Part shown: positions 12,025-23,995 of the stretch, piece by piece
How positions within the stretch are numbered: position 1 is the first letter of the stretch
Layout of the letters: every line of letters starts with the position of its first letter
Source of the DNA: Tetrastigma voinierianum
Lineage: Eukaryota; Streptophyta; Magnoliopsida; Vitales; Vitaceae
Length of the DNA: 64,000 bases
Assembly (NCBI GenBank): GCA_016808115.1
Contig: JAEQBH010002956.1
Coordinates: 1-64,000, forward strand
Reading direction: 5' to 3'
Position numbers and translations under genes: made by a program
The notes under the pieces: model-generated
Database searches by the model: none
Seen by the model: only the letters and a program-made list of their open reading frames with translations
What the model was told of the DNA's origin: nothing

Positions 12025-12290
12025 CCAGGGGTCCAAGGGAGGCTCTCTCTTGGATCAAAACAAATTTCTAGAATGTCATATTTGAAGCAGTTGATTCTCA
12101 AGCGGTCTCCAAGGCTATACGAGGAACGGGTTTCATTGAAAAATGAGTTTGTTTCCAGTATTTCTAGTTGTTAGTGCCTTCAATGAGGTAGCACATAGGC
12201 TAGCTACAAGTTCTCACTTTATGCTTCTCCGTGTATTGGACTGAACCTCATGGGTTCATCCTACCTTTGTTTATATACGATACAAAGGGT
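12025..12290 (+). pseudogene. LINE-type RNase H domain relic
   Basis: The plus strand encodes EALSWIK, then NVIFEAVDSQAVSKAI, and after a gap FNEVAHRLATSS, in different frames. These are the conserved blocks of the RNase H-like domain (RVT_3 type) found at the 3' end of plant LINEs and in related host proteins: the acidic E/D motif followed by the N.VAH.LA motif. No RT is seen on its 5' side, so this is an isolated 3' fragment. Confidence 0.6.
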
Positions 12291-13009
12291 AGTAAAAATA
12301 TTGAAACATATTTTTGAAACAAACTATTGAAAGCTTGATTTATTTATTTATTTATTTTGAAGTAATCTATTGAAGCTTGATTATTAAAAAACTATTTCAT
12401 GATGCTCATGAAACGAGAAACTATTCGGGACTGTATGATTTTTCATCATTCGGATAACAATTTTTTTTTTTTGGGTAAGAAAAGTAGCAAATAGATAGGC
12501 AACGTGAAAATACTAAGAAAAGAAAATGTGAAAGAAAATATAATTTGAAGAAAATTAAAAAATAGGTTTAAATTAATTATATATGTTTCATTCAAACTCA
12601 TTTTATTTATTTATTTCTAATATATAAGAAATATTGATTATATTTGATTTTCTTTTGTATTTTAAGTAAAAAATTTCACAATAGGCTTTTTATAGTTTTA
12701 ACCCTTTTGTGTTTCCCATGAAATAATTTTATTCTTTAGATCAAAGAAAAAGAGAAAGAAAAATGGCAAAAAATGCGTTTAGCACAAATCTAAGATGAAA
12801 GAAAAATGGCAGTTCACACTTTACGTGTACGAAGATAACAATCGATCATCGGAGAAAAAAAAAAGAACTAATTTGGGCATCATAAGGAAAATAAGCTCAT
12901 GCGTCATGACTCACACTGAGTATATACTATTACAAAGCAAAGGTAGCCACAGGACCTTGGGTTGGACCACCCGATGGCACTCTTTGTCGTCAGTCGTCCT
13001 CCTCGGCGA

Positions 13010-13960
13010 TCATGCAGCCGCGCCTATGGGCGATACGCCGACAATTGAATCGAATCCGCCGTCTTCCTCATCCACATCGTCCTGGTCGCTTCCCACTCGG
13101 CCGGCCACCACTCTGCACACAAGCATCGCTCTCTTGACGTTCATGAATCGGAACTCGTCTTCGATGTCGTCCAGAATCGTGGCGTTTGCTCGGTAGTGGA
13201 TAGTGGAATTCCGTCCGGTTTGTGAAATCCGCTTACGATGATCCAGCGGTCTCTGATGCGGTGGTTGCGAGAGGCGGGCTTTTCCGGTTTTGCTGAGTGC
13301 GGGCGTTTAGACGGTGAAACTGGAACTCGTTCTTGGGTCGGCGTGCACCTCGTCGCGCCCTCGGACCTTATTTGTTTCGTGCCTCTTTTGATTTGACGTG
13401 CTCTCTGTACTCCTCGAATCTCCCCAATATTTTCGTGCTGTTGTGGATTTTCAAGATCCGGTGAATTTTCGGTGTCTTCTCGGTGTCGATCCAACCGGTT
13501 TTGAATATGATTTGGACTATGTTATTCCCAGAATCTCCGTCCCGATGAGCTCGAAACCAGCGTGTTCAGTTTGATCTTTATTCGAGACTATCACGGTTTA
13601 CGAAATATTTCGCGATCCAATGTGCTCTGGCAGGTGTGTTTGAGTTTGATCTTTGACCGAGACTATGCGGTTTCGAAAGATTTTGCCGCCTGTCGGACAC
13701 GGAAGCTAATATATCGTTAGGAGAGGAAATCGGACTCGACGGTCTGGAATTCGAGTGCATAGAGCATCTGCCGGAACACACCGTCGCCGCCGCCGCCGCC
13801 TCCTCCGCCTCCTCCGCCTTCAGTTGAGCCTCCAAACTGTGCAAGGCCGTAAGATCTTCTTCAGAAGACTCCACGAAGATGATATAGGATTTCGCCGTCT
13901 CCTCGAGAAGAACTTGCTGCTACTACAAAATGATTTTAAAGTAGCCATTAAAAACTGAAT
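13010..13960 (-). pseudogene. Degenerate minus-strand plant gene, identity uncertain
   Basis: A GC-richer island in AT-rich surroundings with long minus-strand frames. The N-terminal part (13,578-13,874) starts MESSEEDLTALHSLEAQLKA and has an alanine/glutamate run from a GCG/GGC repeat. The C-terminal part (13,012-13,195) reads RAMLVCRVVAGRVG, an acidic stretch, then GGFDSIVG, and stops at 13,010-13,012. The two parts are joined only through frame changes around 13,200-13,570. The VCRV.AGRVG...GFDS pattern recalls the PARP-like C-terminal segment of a plant-specific protein family, but I recall this only loosely. It could be a pseudogene or an error-ridden real gene with introns. Confidence 0.4.
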
Positions 13961-14497
13961 ATAAGATTTCTAACCGCCACAGGCGTGCATATATAATACG
14001 TGGCCAGTATAGCAAAAAAAAAAAAACAAAAAGGAAAAAAAAAATTTCATTCCATCCACGGTTAAAACCAAATCTAAATTATTATTTTTGAATAAAAATT
14101 ATAATATGATGCTTTTTATTAGAAAACTTAATTTAAAAGAAAAATCAAGATATGTTAAAAATCTATTAAATGAGAAGTTTATTTAGAATTCTTAGAATAG
14201 ACACGAAATCTCCAATTATTATTTTTTCTTCATAAGAATGCTTTCACAAATTTTCTTCTAAAAAGGGAACATCATTTTCAGAATTCGACACATGAAAGTT
14301 AATAATGTAACTATTCACCTTTTAAAGGCAATAATTATAGTAGATTTCTATAGTTCTTTCAGCCAAAGCCCACCCACCCAACATCTTGGAAATCATAATT
14401 ACAAAAAAAAAAAAAAAAAAAGGGGAAGGTTTTTATTTGACTTGTGAATATAAAAAGCTTTATTTTGTTTTATTTTTCTGAATTCATTTCAAATTTT
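13961..14497. other. AT-rich spacer
   Basis: No gene or recognisable repeat, apart from A-runs near 14,010-14,045 and 14,403-14,420. Confidence 0.5.
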
Positions 14498-15335
14498 GGA
14501 GAAGATATTCAACGTTACAGTCAAGGGATGTTAGCATTATACGCCATAGTAACAATTTTCTCATGCTTTTTTTTTTCCTTTTATGCTCTTTTTATATTTT
14601 ACTTTGTAATATCGTTTGTAACTCACTTAATTCTCGAAAAAATATATATTATTGGATGAGTGTATAATGGGTAATAATAAAAACTATACCAAAAATGAAA
14701 GCTATTTTGGTTGATCAAAATAAAAAAAAATAAAAAAAATTTTCTTTAAATATTTTACTTCTAAAATTTCCTTTTTTAAATTGGAATATAATTATTATTT
14801 TAAGAATATTACACGACCTTCACGTTCTGTCGGTGATATGTATAGATTGTTTAACAATATTTGTCTGAAAATAATTTAAGGTAATACATTAAAATGTACA
14901 TTTTATAAACTTAGTATTTATTTAGGAGAAGATATTCAACGTTACAATTAAAAGGGATGTTAGCATTGCCACGCCATATAAATAACTTAATTTTCTCCTT
15001 TTTTTTTCCTTTTATGTTTTCTTTTTATATATTACTTTGTGTTTGTAACTCACTTAATTCTTGAAAAAATATATATTATTGGATAGTGTATAATGGGTAA
15101 TAATGAAACTATACCAAAAATGAAAGCTATTTTGGTTGATCAAAAATAAAAAAAATAAAAAAATAATTTTCTTTAAAAATTTTACTTCTAAAATTTCCTT
15201 TTTAAATGGAATATAATTATTATTTTAGAATATTACGACTACGTTGATTCTATTCGGTGATATGTATAGATTGTTTAACAATATTGCACGAAAATAGTTA
15301 AGGTAATACATTAAAATGTACATTTTTATAAACTT
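14498..15335. repeat. Tandem duplication, about 427-bp period
   Basis: The segment beginning GGAGAAGATATTCAACGTTA at 14,498 is repeated from 14,925. Both copies include TTATTGGAT, the TATACCAAAAATGAAAGC block and the closing TACATTAAAATGTACATTTT. Copies differ by many small indels. There is no coding sequence; the 71-codon frame at 14,444-14,659 is broken in the second copy. Confidence 0.8.
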
Positions 15336-16028
<693 letters not shown>

Positions 16029-16078
16029 TTTTAATATTAAATCTTAGTATTTTATTTTTATAAATTTGTTCTTATTGG

Positions 16079-16134
16079 GATTCGATCTACGGACCCCTCC
16101 TACCCACCTTCGGCTCTTTAACTACTTGAACTAG
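16079..16134 (-). mobile_element. tRNA-derived SINE head, candidate
   Basis: On the minus strand a box A-like AGTTCAAGTAGTTAAAGAGC is followed about 35 bases later by a box B-like GATCGAATCCC. The spacing and motifs are those of an internal RNA polymerase III promoter, but the body cannot form a proper tRNA. It lies just outside the foldback element. Confidence 0.4.
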
Positions 16135-17432
16135 AACTTATTAACACTTGTGTGCCCATATGAGAATTAATTAATTTTGAGATTAAAACAAGTATTATTT
16201 TCATAGAAAGCATTTTGCTGTATCTTGCAAAATATATGTATATAATGAAAATTCTTTGGATAGAAAATGAATAAGAATAAAATAATTGCTCGACTGAGTT
16301 ACTCAGGTTCTTATCAATTCCATGAAACTCACAAATCAAGATATGATCGGAAAGTCATTTGCAAAATCATTAATCTGTTTAGAAATCGGTGGCTCCACGT
16401 ATTCAATGTTAAGAAGAAAAGTTGGGGACCTTCAAACTCCCTCTCTCTCCTCCCCTCTCCTCTCTACCTCAACCCCCATTCGGGGATATAGCAATAATGT
16501 AACACCCTTAAAATTATTATAAATAAATTTATTTATAATAAAATTTATTATTAATATCTTAATTTATTTAAAATTAAGAAATAATGACTTTTCATTTAAT
16601 AGATTTAAAGAATTAAAAATAAAATTTTAATAATGTTTGCCTTAATTTTGCTCTTATTACACAAATATTAGTAAACATTAGAATTTAAATAAGTAAATTC
16701 TAAGATTTCACCTAATATTGCATGCATAATTTATTTTCTTTTACATTTATAATTTTGATATTTTGAATCCATTTTGATATTTTTTAAAATTTGCTAGAAT
16801 ATTAAACATAAAATTTTTAAAATAAAAAGTATCATTATTTTAAATATAAATAAATTATTAATTATTAATTTTTATTAACATTTAATTTTAATTTTTAAAT
16901 CTACTAAATGAAAAATTAAAATATTATTTCTCTTAATTTTAAATAAATTAAGATATTTATAATAATTTTATTATAAATATATGTATTTATAATAATTTAA
17001 GGATGTTTGATTAGTGCAATATATTACATTAGTGAATTGAGGGTGTTACATTGCTGTTATATGCTTCGAATGGGGGTTGAGGTAGAGATGAGAGGAGGAG
17101 AGAGAGAGCTTGGAAGGTTCCAGCTTTTTCTTCTTGACATTGGAATATGTGGAGCCAATATTGATTTCGAAAATAGATTAATGATTTTGCAAATGACTTC
17201 TCTGATCATATCTTGATTTGTGAGTTTCATGGAAATTAGACAAGCAGCCAATGGCGTCACCCAAAGTTGAGTAATTATTTTATTCTTATTCCTTTTCTGT
17301 CTAGTGAATTTTCATTATATACATATATTTTGGAGAATCTTGCCAGAGTAAGCTACTCTAAAAGCTTTAATACTGAGTTTTATAATCTCAAAATAGTAAT
17401 TTAAATGAGCACACAAGTGTTAATAAATCTGA
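16135..17432. mobile_element. Large foldback (palindromic) element X1
   Basis: The left part (16,135-16,610) is repeated in inverted orientation on the right (about 16,890-17,432). Matching landmarks include ATTAACACTTGTGTGC, AAAATATATGTATATAATGA, GAATAAGAATAAAATAATT, CCATGAAACTCACAAATCAA, a CT-rich tract ending ACCTCAACCCCCATTC, and TGTAACACCCTTAAA. The unique centre is only about 280 bp and AT-rich. Both arms can encode MKLTNQDMI plus about 40 further residues, but no known domain is visible. The core and CT-tract reappear in X2 near 36.8-37.6 kb. A foldback-type DNA transposon or a long-TIR MITE fits best. Confidence 0.7.
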
Positions 17433-17446
17433 TTCAAAACAATCGG

Positions 17447-17456
17447 CCTATAAATA
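17447..17456 (+). promoter_or_regulatory. TATA-like box before plus-strand bZIP copy H
   Basis: CCTATAAATACA lies roughly 430 bases before the bZIP-derived exon on the plus strand. It is the best core-promoter candidate for transcription into the inverted bZIP repeat. Confidence 0.3.
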
Positions 17457-17559
17457 CAAAATGGGTCTGATCTTACAAAACACTCTTCAATCATAGTCTT
17501 TCTTCTGCCTTGACTTGGAATATTTGTTTTTCTCACATTGTTCCTACTACAGAGTTCAT

Positions 17560-18470
17560 CTTCAGTTTTGAAGGACTGTTGTATCATAAGGAATCAAATT
17601 CCTAAGGACAGTGTTTTATACATGCCTCAGTTTACCGATTCATTTTATAGGTTCATAGTCAATCCCAAACCTCTTTGAATTCCTATTTCTCATTTTACAG
17701 ATTCTACGATGTTCTCCATTTCCTGTATTTCTTCATCGGGTTATGACCTTATGCAACCAAGATTTATAACACTCTATCCCCCACTTAACATTTATCACAT
17801 CTTCTTAGGGTTAGTAAGTTAGTGTTTTTTTTCCGTTTTCTGTATTTTCCACTAATATAGCGGTTGCCCAGTTGTTTTGCGGGCATATGATGACTTATGA
17901 TTAGAAAGAGTCGCGTTGGTCGCCCACGGCGCCACTTCCACTGCCTCCTCGGTCTCGAGCTCCTTCTACCCTTGTACCTCCTATGCCATCTCAACTATGA
18001 GGCAACCCCGGGTTGATGATGATGATAATGTTGTGGAGATGACATGATCAGGCCATTTCAAAGGATTAGGCCCCATAATCAATCATAAAATCAGTATCAA
18101 CACCACAAAATAATCAATCTTAACTGATCTTGTAGTCTCCACCACTAGTACCACTATTGGTTCTTCTGGAGTCTCTATCGGAACCGAATCTATGATAGTG
18201 AGTGGGGCCAAGGGTAGAAAACCACACCTTGGCATGGATGATAGGAAATTAGGAACGATGCCTTTCATCTCTTTTATTTTCAAATGATGTATCAATTAAT
18301 TTTGTTTTCCTTCAATGATGGGGAGAACTCTAATTAAGTGTTTCCAATTGTGATCTGTTAGGCTCACACATGCTTCTTTCAAACTGAGTTTCTTCTCAAA
18401 AATTAAGCTTTGCCATGGCTTGTCTAGTTGATTCTTGCGTGAAATCCTCCCAGTCTGTCTTCGAGAACTT
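17560..18470 (+). pseudogene. bZIP copy H, inverted 5' gene fragment
   Basis: Plus-strand copy of the 5' part of the bZIP gene best preserved at 40.9-42.1 kb. It contains the first-exon proline/serine stretch (CCACTTCCACTGCC to CCTATGCCATCTCAACT, about 17,930-17,995). The following exon-1 half, which in copy E encodes ILTDLVVSATGTTVGSSGV, lies at 18,118-18,195. The start of the basic exon (CTTCTTTCAAACTGAGTTTC) is near 18,372-18,392. The reading frame is broken several times and the start codon is damaged. Its orientation is opposite to all other copies. The same sequence appears reversed at 18,990-19,600 and 21,588-22,400. Confidence 0.7.
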
Positions 18471-18989
18471 CTTTTGTGAAGGCTGTCTTGTGAAAGGTTG
18501 AATGAGCCAATCTTGTTGATTCCTTATCCATTTAGTTTTCTTTTGTCTAGATATCACACCTGTAACACAGCCAAAAGCAAGTCAATGAATGCTATAATCC
18601 TAGTAGTAGATGTCAATGTTTAAAATCATATGCGACTCCACCTCCAACCCCCTGCTAATAAATGTAAAAAATCTTATCTATTTAAAATTTGACAAAAGTC
18701 CTAAATACTGATATGCTAATTAATAACAACATTATTTGAAACTACACCCTTCTAAAAGGTCCGCATCTGGATGAATGGAACTATTAATTTAACAGAAAAT
18801 TTTGATACCTCGAATGCAAACTGGAAATAGGCTATACTACGAGTCATTTATAAAGCACAAAATTCAACCTGTTTATTTCTTCATTTTACTTAGGGAAACA
18901 TTCAAAAATGATGATTAGACTAATTAAATGTCAATGCTCTAGATAGTGTGCAATAAGTTTCTGCTCATAAATCTAGACTGAAAGACTAA

Positions 18990-19600
18990 CTACCTCTTTT
19001 TCTGAGCAGAAACTCAGTTTGAAGAAAAGAAGCCTGTGTGGGCAGACAAATCTGGTGGAAGCGCTTAATTAAGAGTTCTCCCCCATCATTGGGAAAGGAT
19101 AACATAAAAATAATTGATACATCATTTGAAAATAAAAGAGATGAAAGCAGACCGTCTCAATTTTCTGTCATCCATGCCAAGGTGTGGTTTTCTACCCTGG
19201 CCCCCTCACTGTCATAGATTCGGTTCCAAGGAGACTCAGAAGAACCAACAGTATTACCCAAATAGCGGAACTACAAGATCAGTTGGGTGGATTATTTTCA
19301 AGTGTTGATACTATTCTGAGATTGATTATGAACTAATCCTCTGAAATGGCCAATCATCTATCATCGTCAGTAGGGTTGCCTCGAGATTAGATGGCATAGA
19401 AATTTACAAGAGCTAAAGCGAGCCGAGACTGAAGCGTGAAAATGGCAGCACAGTATGAACGCGGAGGGTGCTACGATCTCATTCCTTCCATTGTTATGCC
19501 TGCAAATAACGAACGCAACTATATTAGTAGAAAATACAGAAAACTCAGGAAAAAAGAAAAAGAAAGACGCTTCTACCCCAGCACAAGAATTTGCTAATGT
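18990..19600 (-). pseudogene. bZIP copy I, 5' gene fragment
   Basis: Minus-strand fragment with the start of the basic exon (around 19,004-19,045), the intron box ATTAAGAGTTCTCCCCC, the exon-1 half with GTCATAGATTCGGTTCC, and a decayed first-exon start near 19,480. It faces copy H across a spacer of about 500 bp, making an inverted repeat. It joins directly to the MITE of copy D at about 19,628. It cannot encode protein. Confidence 0.65.
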
Positions 19601-19627
19601 TATGGGAACAGTGTTATAAATCTTTGT

Positions 19628-20032
19628 TACAAATTATATGTTTAGTTCCCATTTTTTTTAATTCAATAACACGGATAACACAGAAAATAGCAGGGGTTTA
19701 TTTGTTTATGGTTTTTGAAATTTGTTTTTTTGTTTCGAAAAACAAGGGGAACAAGGAAAACACAAAGTCCACTTTTGGTTCTAGTTTTTTTTTTGTTCTG
19801 AAAAACATGGAGAACACAAAAAATACTTAATTCAGAGAACAAGAACAATTTTTAGGAATTACCAAAATAGTGTTCTTTATGTTTTCAAAACATGTTCTCA
19901 GGCAATTTTTAAAAACATGAACAAAACATGCCCTAAATTCAGAGAATAATAACATTTTTCAAGAGGACACTAAAATTGTGTTCTTCATATGTTCTCAAAA
20001 ACAGTTTTCAAAAATAGGAACTAAACAAACTC
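19628..20032. mobile_element. MITE copy 2, left end missing
   Basis: Matches the MITE at 630-1088 from its internal GTTTAGTTCCCATTTTTT to the right end GGAACTAAACAAAC. About 75 bp of the left end, with its inverted repeat, are absent where it abuts the bZIP fragment I, so the junction is a rearrangement breakpoint. Confidence 0.6.
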
Positions 20033-20084
20033 TAAGATTTTTGATCAATGATTTCTGTGGTAGAGAAAAGGGGTTAACTCCTAC

Positions 20085-20897
20085 CATATTTTATCCCTTT
20101 CCTCTCTTCCCACGGAAGCCAATTTGGTTCAAGAAATTATTGTCCATTTTCAATAATGCAACCTAATTGTTTCATGGAGGTGTAAACACAAGGAGTGAGC
20201 AAAGCTATTTCAGCCTGTTCTTATAGAAAGGTAGATAAATAAAGAGAGAGATTTTGTTGAGTGAAAAGCTAATATTACATATAGAATCTTTGTTACCTCT
20301 AGCTTTTCATATCTTTCCATTTCATCAATATACAGAAACTTCTTCTGTCTAGATTTTTGAGCAGAAAGTCGGTTTGAAAGGATCCTACAGAACAAAAAAA
20401 AAAAAAACTTGGAAACGATCAAAGATAGAAATTAATAGAGAGTTGGAATCAATATAGAAACGGAACAAGTTCTACAAACTGCAGTCTTGATCATGAAAAA
20501 ATTGGTCCACCTTTTTGAGCTTTTGGGATCCATGTTAAATTGTTGAGGTTCCTATCCGATTTGGACCTTGTTAGATTTCTAGGTTGATCAGAATTTGAAG
20601 GAACATCACTGCTAGAACCCGAGATCGGTGCCACCTTATCAGATCGGAGTTGCATCAAAATTTTCTTGTTCCTGTCATCTGGAGTACTGTTCATGAGCTT
20701 ACCTTGGTAAGGTTTAGTTGTTTAACTTCATCATGATTTCCACTGCTGCCATCTCCACCATGGTTGATGAAGGAGGGTTTCTTGAATAAAGGAGTTGCAA
20801 ACGGAACACCTACCCGAGAAATTAACTTAAAGGCCTGGCCACCAGTAGATGAAGGCTCTCCATTAGGGTTTTTGCTTATATCTAATTGCAACCCCAT
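20085..20897 (-). CDS. bZIP copy D, partly intact transcription-factor gene
   Basis: Minus-strand gene with three recognisable parts. The N-terminal frames (20,691-20,897, MGLQLDISKNPNGEPSS..., and 20,491-20,694) are serine- and asparagine-rich and lead to MDPKSSKR, the usual DPK...R lead-in to a basic region, ending at an AAAAG|GTGG donor. The basic exon (20,297-20,384) is intact: ILSNRLSAQKSRQKKFLYID and on to LE, flanked by TAG and GTAAC splice signals, with N-x7-R present. The zipper exon is 20,085-20,214. The exon joint gives arginine in phase. A frame change lies between the N-terminal frame and the DPK segment. The protein would be a nuclear DNA-binding dimer; the subgroup is not certain. 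Confidence 0.6.
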
Positions 20898-20899
20898 GG

Positions 20900-21570
20900 G
20901 ACAAGATGGCTTCCATTTACCATTTCTGCAACATTAATTCACCTGCAAAACAAGCAGTAAATGCCAGTTTTTAGCAGAAAGCCAGAAGATTTTGATAAGA
21001 TGATTCACTTTTACTTAGTAGAATTGGGAATTTACCCACCATCAAGGGAATGATATTAAAAAGAAAAAAAAAACTATGCATTTAGTCATATTTATAAAAC
21101 ATTTCCCACGTTCAATTGTCCTAAAATGTAACAATTAATGGCAAATATAGATCTCTCCTTGTATGGTTTCTCCTTATTTTCTTTTCCAGCCAGGCTAAGC
21201 CAACCCTTGAGCAAGACTATTATGGAGAAGGAAAGCATGGTCATACAACAAAAACAAGAACACTAACAAAAACAAAATCTATCGATATCGGGTAAAACCT
21301 TGTATTACTTTGGTAAGGTTTTTATGATGGCAACGAAAGGATCGAGTACGAAAGTTCGGGCTTCAAACTTATCAGATTTATATCACATGTTGAAAATGAT
21401 TTTGATTTCCAATGAATGTACTTTTCTTTAATTACCATCTTTCTATTAACATTTTGAAAGCATATAAGGAAGTAACACATTTGGTAAATTTACATAATTA
21501 TATTCTAATCTTTGAAAAAAAACATATGTATATTTCTAGAAACATGTAATTCGGAGAACTCTAATTTCTA
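20900..21570. other. Non-coding spacer between bZIP copies D and K
   Basis: No gene. The part next to copy D is its upstream region. From about 21,500 it grades into the 3' side of the basic-exon remnant of copy K. Confidence 0.5.
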
Positions 21571-21587
21571 AGTAAATTCGGTTTGAA

Positions 21588-22400
21588 AGCCTATGCGAGC
21601 CAAACATATCACAATTAGGAAAGGATTAATTAGAGTTCTCCCCATCATTGAAAGAATAACCAAAATAATTGATACATCATTTGAAAATAAAAAGAGTTGA
21701 AACGAGACCGTCTCTCAATTTCTAGTCATCCATGCCTAGGTGTGGTTTTCTACCCACAGCCCCTCCTTGTCATAGATTCCAGTTTCGGAGGAGACTCGAG
21801 AAGAACCAACGATAGTATCGGTGGCGAGACTCGAGATCAGTCGAATTGGATTATTTTCATGGTGTTGATACGATTATGGGGTCTAATCCCGGAGTCTAGA
21901 AATGGCGATCTCTTAGTCCCCAACAGTAGCCATCATCATAAGTGGGGTTGCCTCCCAAGTTGAGATGGCATAGGAGCTACAAGGGCTGAAGGTGCCATAG
22001 ACCGAGGAGGCGGTGGAAGTGGCAGCGGTTGGCGACCAACGCGATTCTTTCTGATCATGCCTTCCATTGTTATGTAGGCAAAACAATTGAGTAACGGCTA
22101 TATTAGTAGAAAATCGAAACGGGGAAAAATAAAGACTACGACTTCTACTAACCACCAGAAGATGCGATAATGTTATGGGGATAGAGTGTTATAAATCTTG
22201 GTTGCGGAATGTCGGGGCAGATGAGACAATGGTAGGAAGCAGAGAACACGCAACCGTAAAATGAAATAAGAATTCGAAGAGGTTCGGGATTGATTGTGAA
22301 CCTATAAAATGAATCGAGTAGGCGCGCGTGTATAAAATACGTCGCCCAGGAATTTGATTCCTAGAATACAACAATCAGCCCGAGGTAGAAGATGAACTGC
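21588..22400 (-). pseudogene. bZIP copy K, 5' gene fragment
   Basis: Minus-strand first exon with start at 22,067: MEGMIRKNRVGRQPLPLPPP, then a proline/serine run and PMPSQLGRQP before a frameshift. The exon-1 half with the ATAGATTCC box follows at 21,725-21,860. The upstream part (22,190-22,400) is mirrored at 17,560-17,790 beside copy H, showing that H is an inverted duplicate of this copy including its 5' flank. The basic exon beyond its first bases and the zipper are missing. Confidence 0.65.
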
Positions 22401-23046
22401 AGACGGGCGAGAGAAGACCAAATGTTCTAAGTTTGCGGAAAGGAAAAATGAGTACGTTATTTCAAACATGTCACCAAGTATAACCTACTTTAATTTCAGT
22501 GCAATTTGAAACGGCGAGAAATTTCAGAGACCATTTATGACTAAAATGCTCCTAGTGGGGTCAGATATCATGGATTTATTTTGTCCTAAGAATATTCAGA
22601 GATGTTCTTTTAAAACAAAAAGTAGCATTGAATTTTTTTTTTTTTTCAAAAGAAAAATAATTTCATTGAGTTCAACTAGCAATGCATCAATAGAAACATA
22701 TAATCAAAATCTACAGACGAGTTCTTGAAAATTAACCTAGAGACTAAGCAACCTACGAAAATTTGCGACTATGAGAATGCAATGGCCATTTTCTTTTGTT
22801 TATGCTCCTCTTTCTTAAGTTTTTTGATGCGCGTCTGAGTTCAATTTGGATTCTTTGTGCTCAAGTTGACTCAATAATTTTGGCGAGTTTAGCTTGAAAA
22901 ACTAAAAAAATAGCTACAAAATGTGATCAGTAGTATAGTCGGGACATTAATGTGCAAATCGGGTTAATTAAGTTGATTAGTACACAAAAGTGCTTTCAAA
23001 AACCTCAATAAACATGAGTTTCAAGAAAATGGCACTATTTGGGCTG
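22401..23046. other. Spacer upstream of copy K
   Basis: No gene. Its first 150 bases are weakly related to the promoter side of copy E (42,250-42,400; shared TCACCAAGTATAA and GTGGGGTCAG). A T-run is at 22,630. Confidence 0.45.
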
Positions 23047-23995
23047 CTAATCAGTTGAGTAAATGACACAACATTTGGTGTTTGTTTGGGCGGGCTCGGT
23101 TAAATGGGACAACGTCTAACAAAGTCGGACGGTTGATTGAAATGGTAAAGAAATTATGTGTCGGGTATCAGCAAGTTGGGATAGATCCCCTCCTCGGGTG
23201 AAAGACCCACCAATTATGGTTAGACATAGTCCCTAGCGGTGAAAGGCCATAAAAGTGTTTGGGTTTTGCGAATCCCTCGGTGAGACACAAAAATCCAGCT
23301 ACCTGGCGCATGGGTTTGAACATTGTTCAAAATGATCATTGTGAGGTATCATCAAAAAGCTTTTGGTTTATAAACAAATGAAATTTGTTTTTAAAATGAT
23401 AATTGGATGTCATCCAGAATGACGGTTTTTCACACATGGGCTTAGACATTGTGTGAGGGAGTCGATGAGGACTCGGGCGGATGAGTCGCATCTCATTTCT
23501 TGGCATGGCATGTAGGATTCCATATGGAATTGACATGTTCTTGTTGGAATGTGATTGTGAAATGGTGAGTGGACATTGCATGTGCACTTAAGTGGGAATT
23601 AGCCCTTGTAGGAGGTATTCTCTACTGGGCATGCTCACCCTTTATGGGAAAAATATTTTAGGTGTAAGACAGACACCGGTGGACGGCGCTCATCTAAGGC
23701 AGTAATTGTGAAGAAGGCCGACATGTGGCCTTGATATTCATTTTGTAAAATATATTAGAACAATTTAGTATTAATATATGATTTTGTATAAGAGTGTTGT
23801 ACTAAACTCGTAAGGACTATTGTGACATATTCTTGGGTAATATTTTGAGTATGGTTGAAAGGGCAGATGGGTTCTTATACTCATAAAGGTCTCGAGTAAA
23901 TGAGACACGCGATAGTGTGGTATCGAGATACGTGATACCATGGGTATTAGCGAGGTTAATGGTTGGTCAACGGGACGCCCGGGTTTGGCGTCACA
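23047..23995 (+). repeat. LTR-like segment next to the chromovirus
   Basis: About 950 bp homologous, in reverse orientation, to the solo LTR at 44,983-46,092: shared GGTGTTTG..TGGG, ACACCGGTGGACGGC and the end GGCGTCACA. The right end CA is at 23,995. What follows is not a primer-binding site but pol sequence, so the interior between LTR and RT has been deleted, or LTR and pol come from different insertions. The left boundary is approximate. Confidence 0.55.

Noticed and set aside
14498..15335. Satellite or CRISPR-like array
   Set aside because: Only two long units, no short regularly spaced repeats, in a plant context.
16322..17260. MKLTNQDMI frames in both arms of X1 as a real gene pair
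   Set aside because: The frames diverge after about 15 residues and run into the CT-rich tract; no domain is recognisable.
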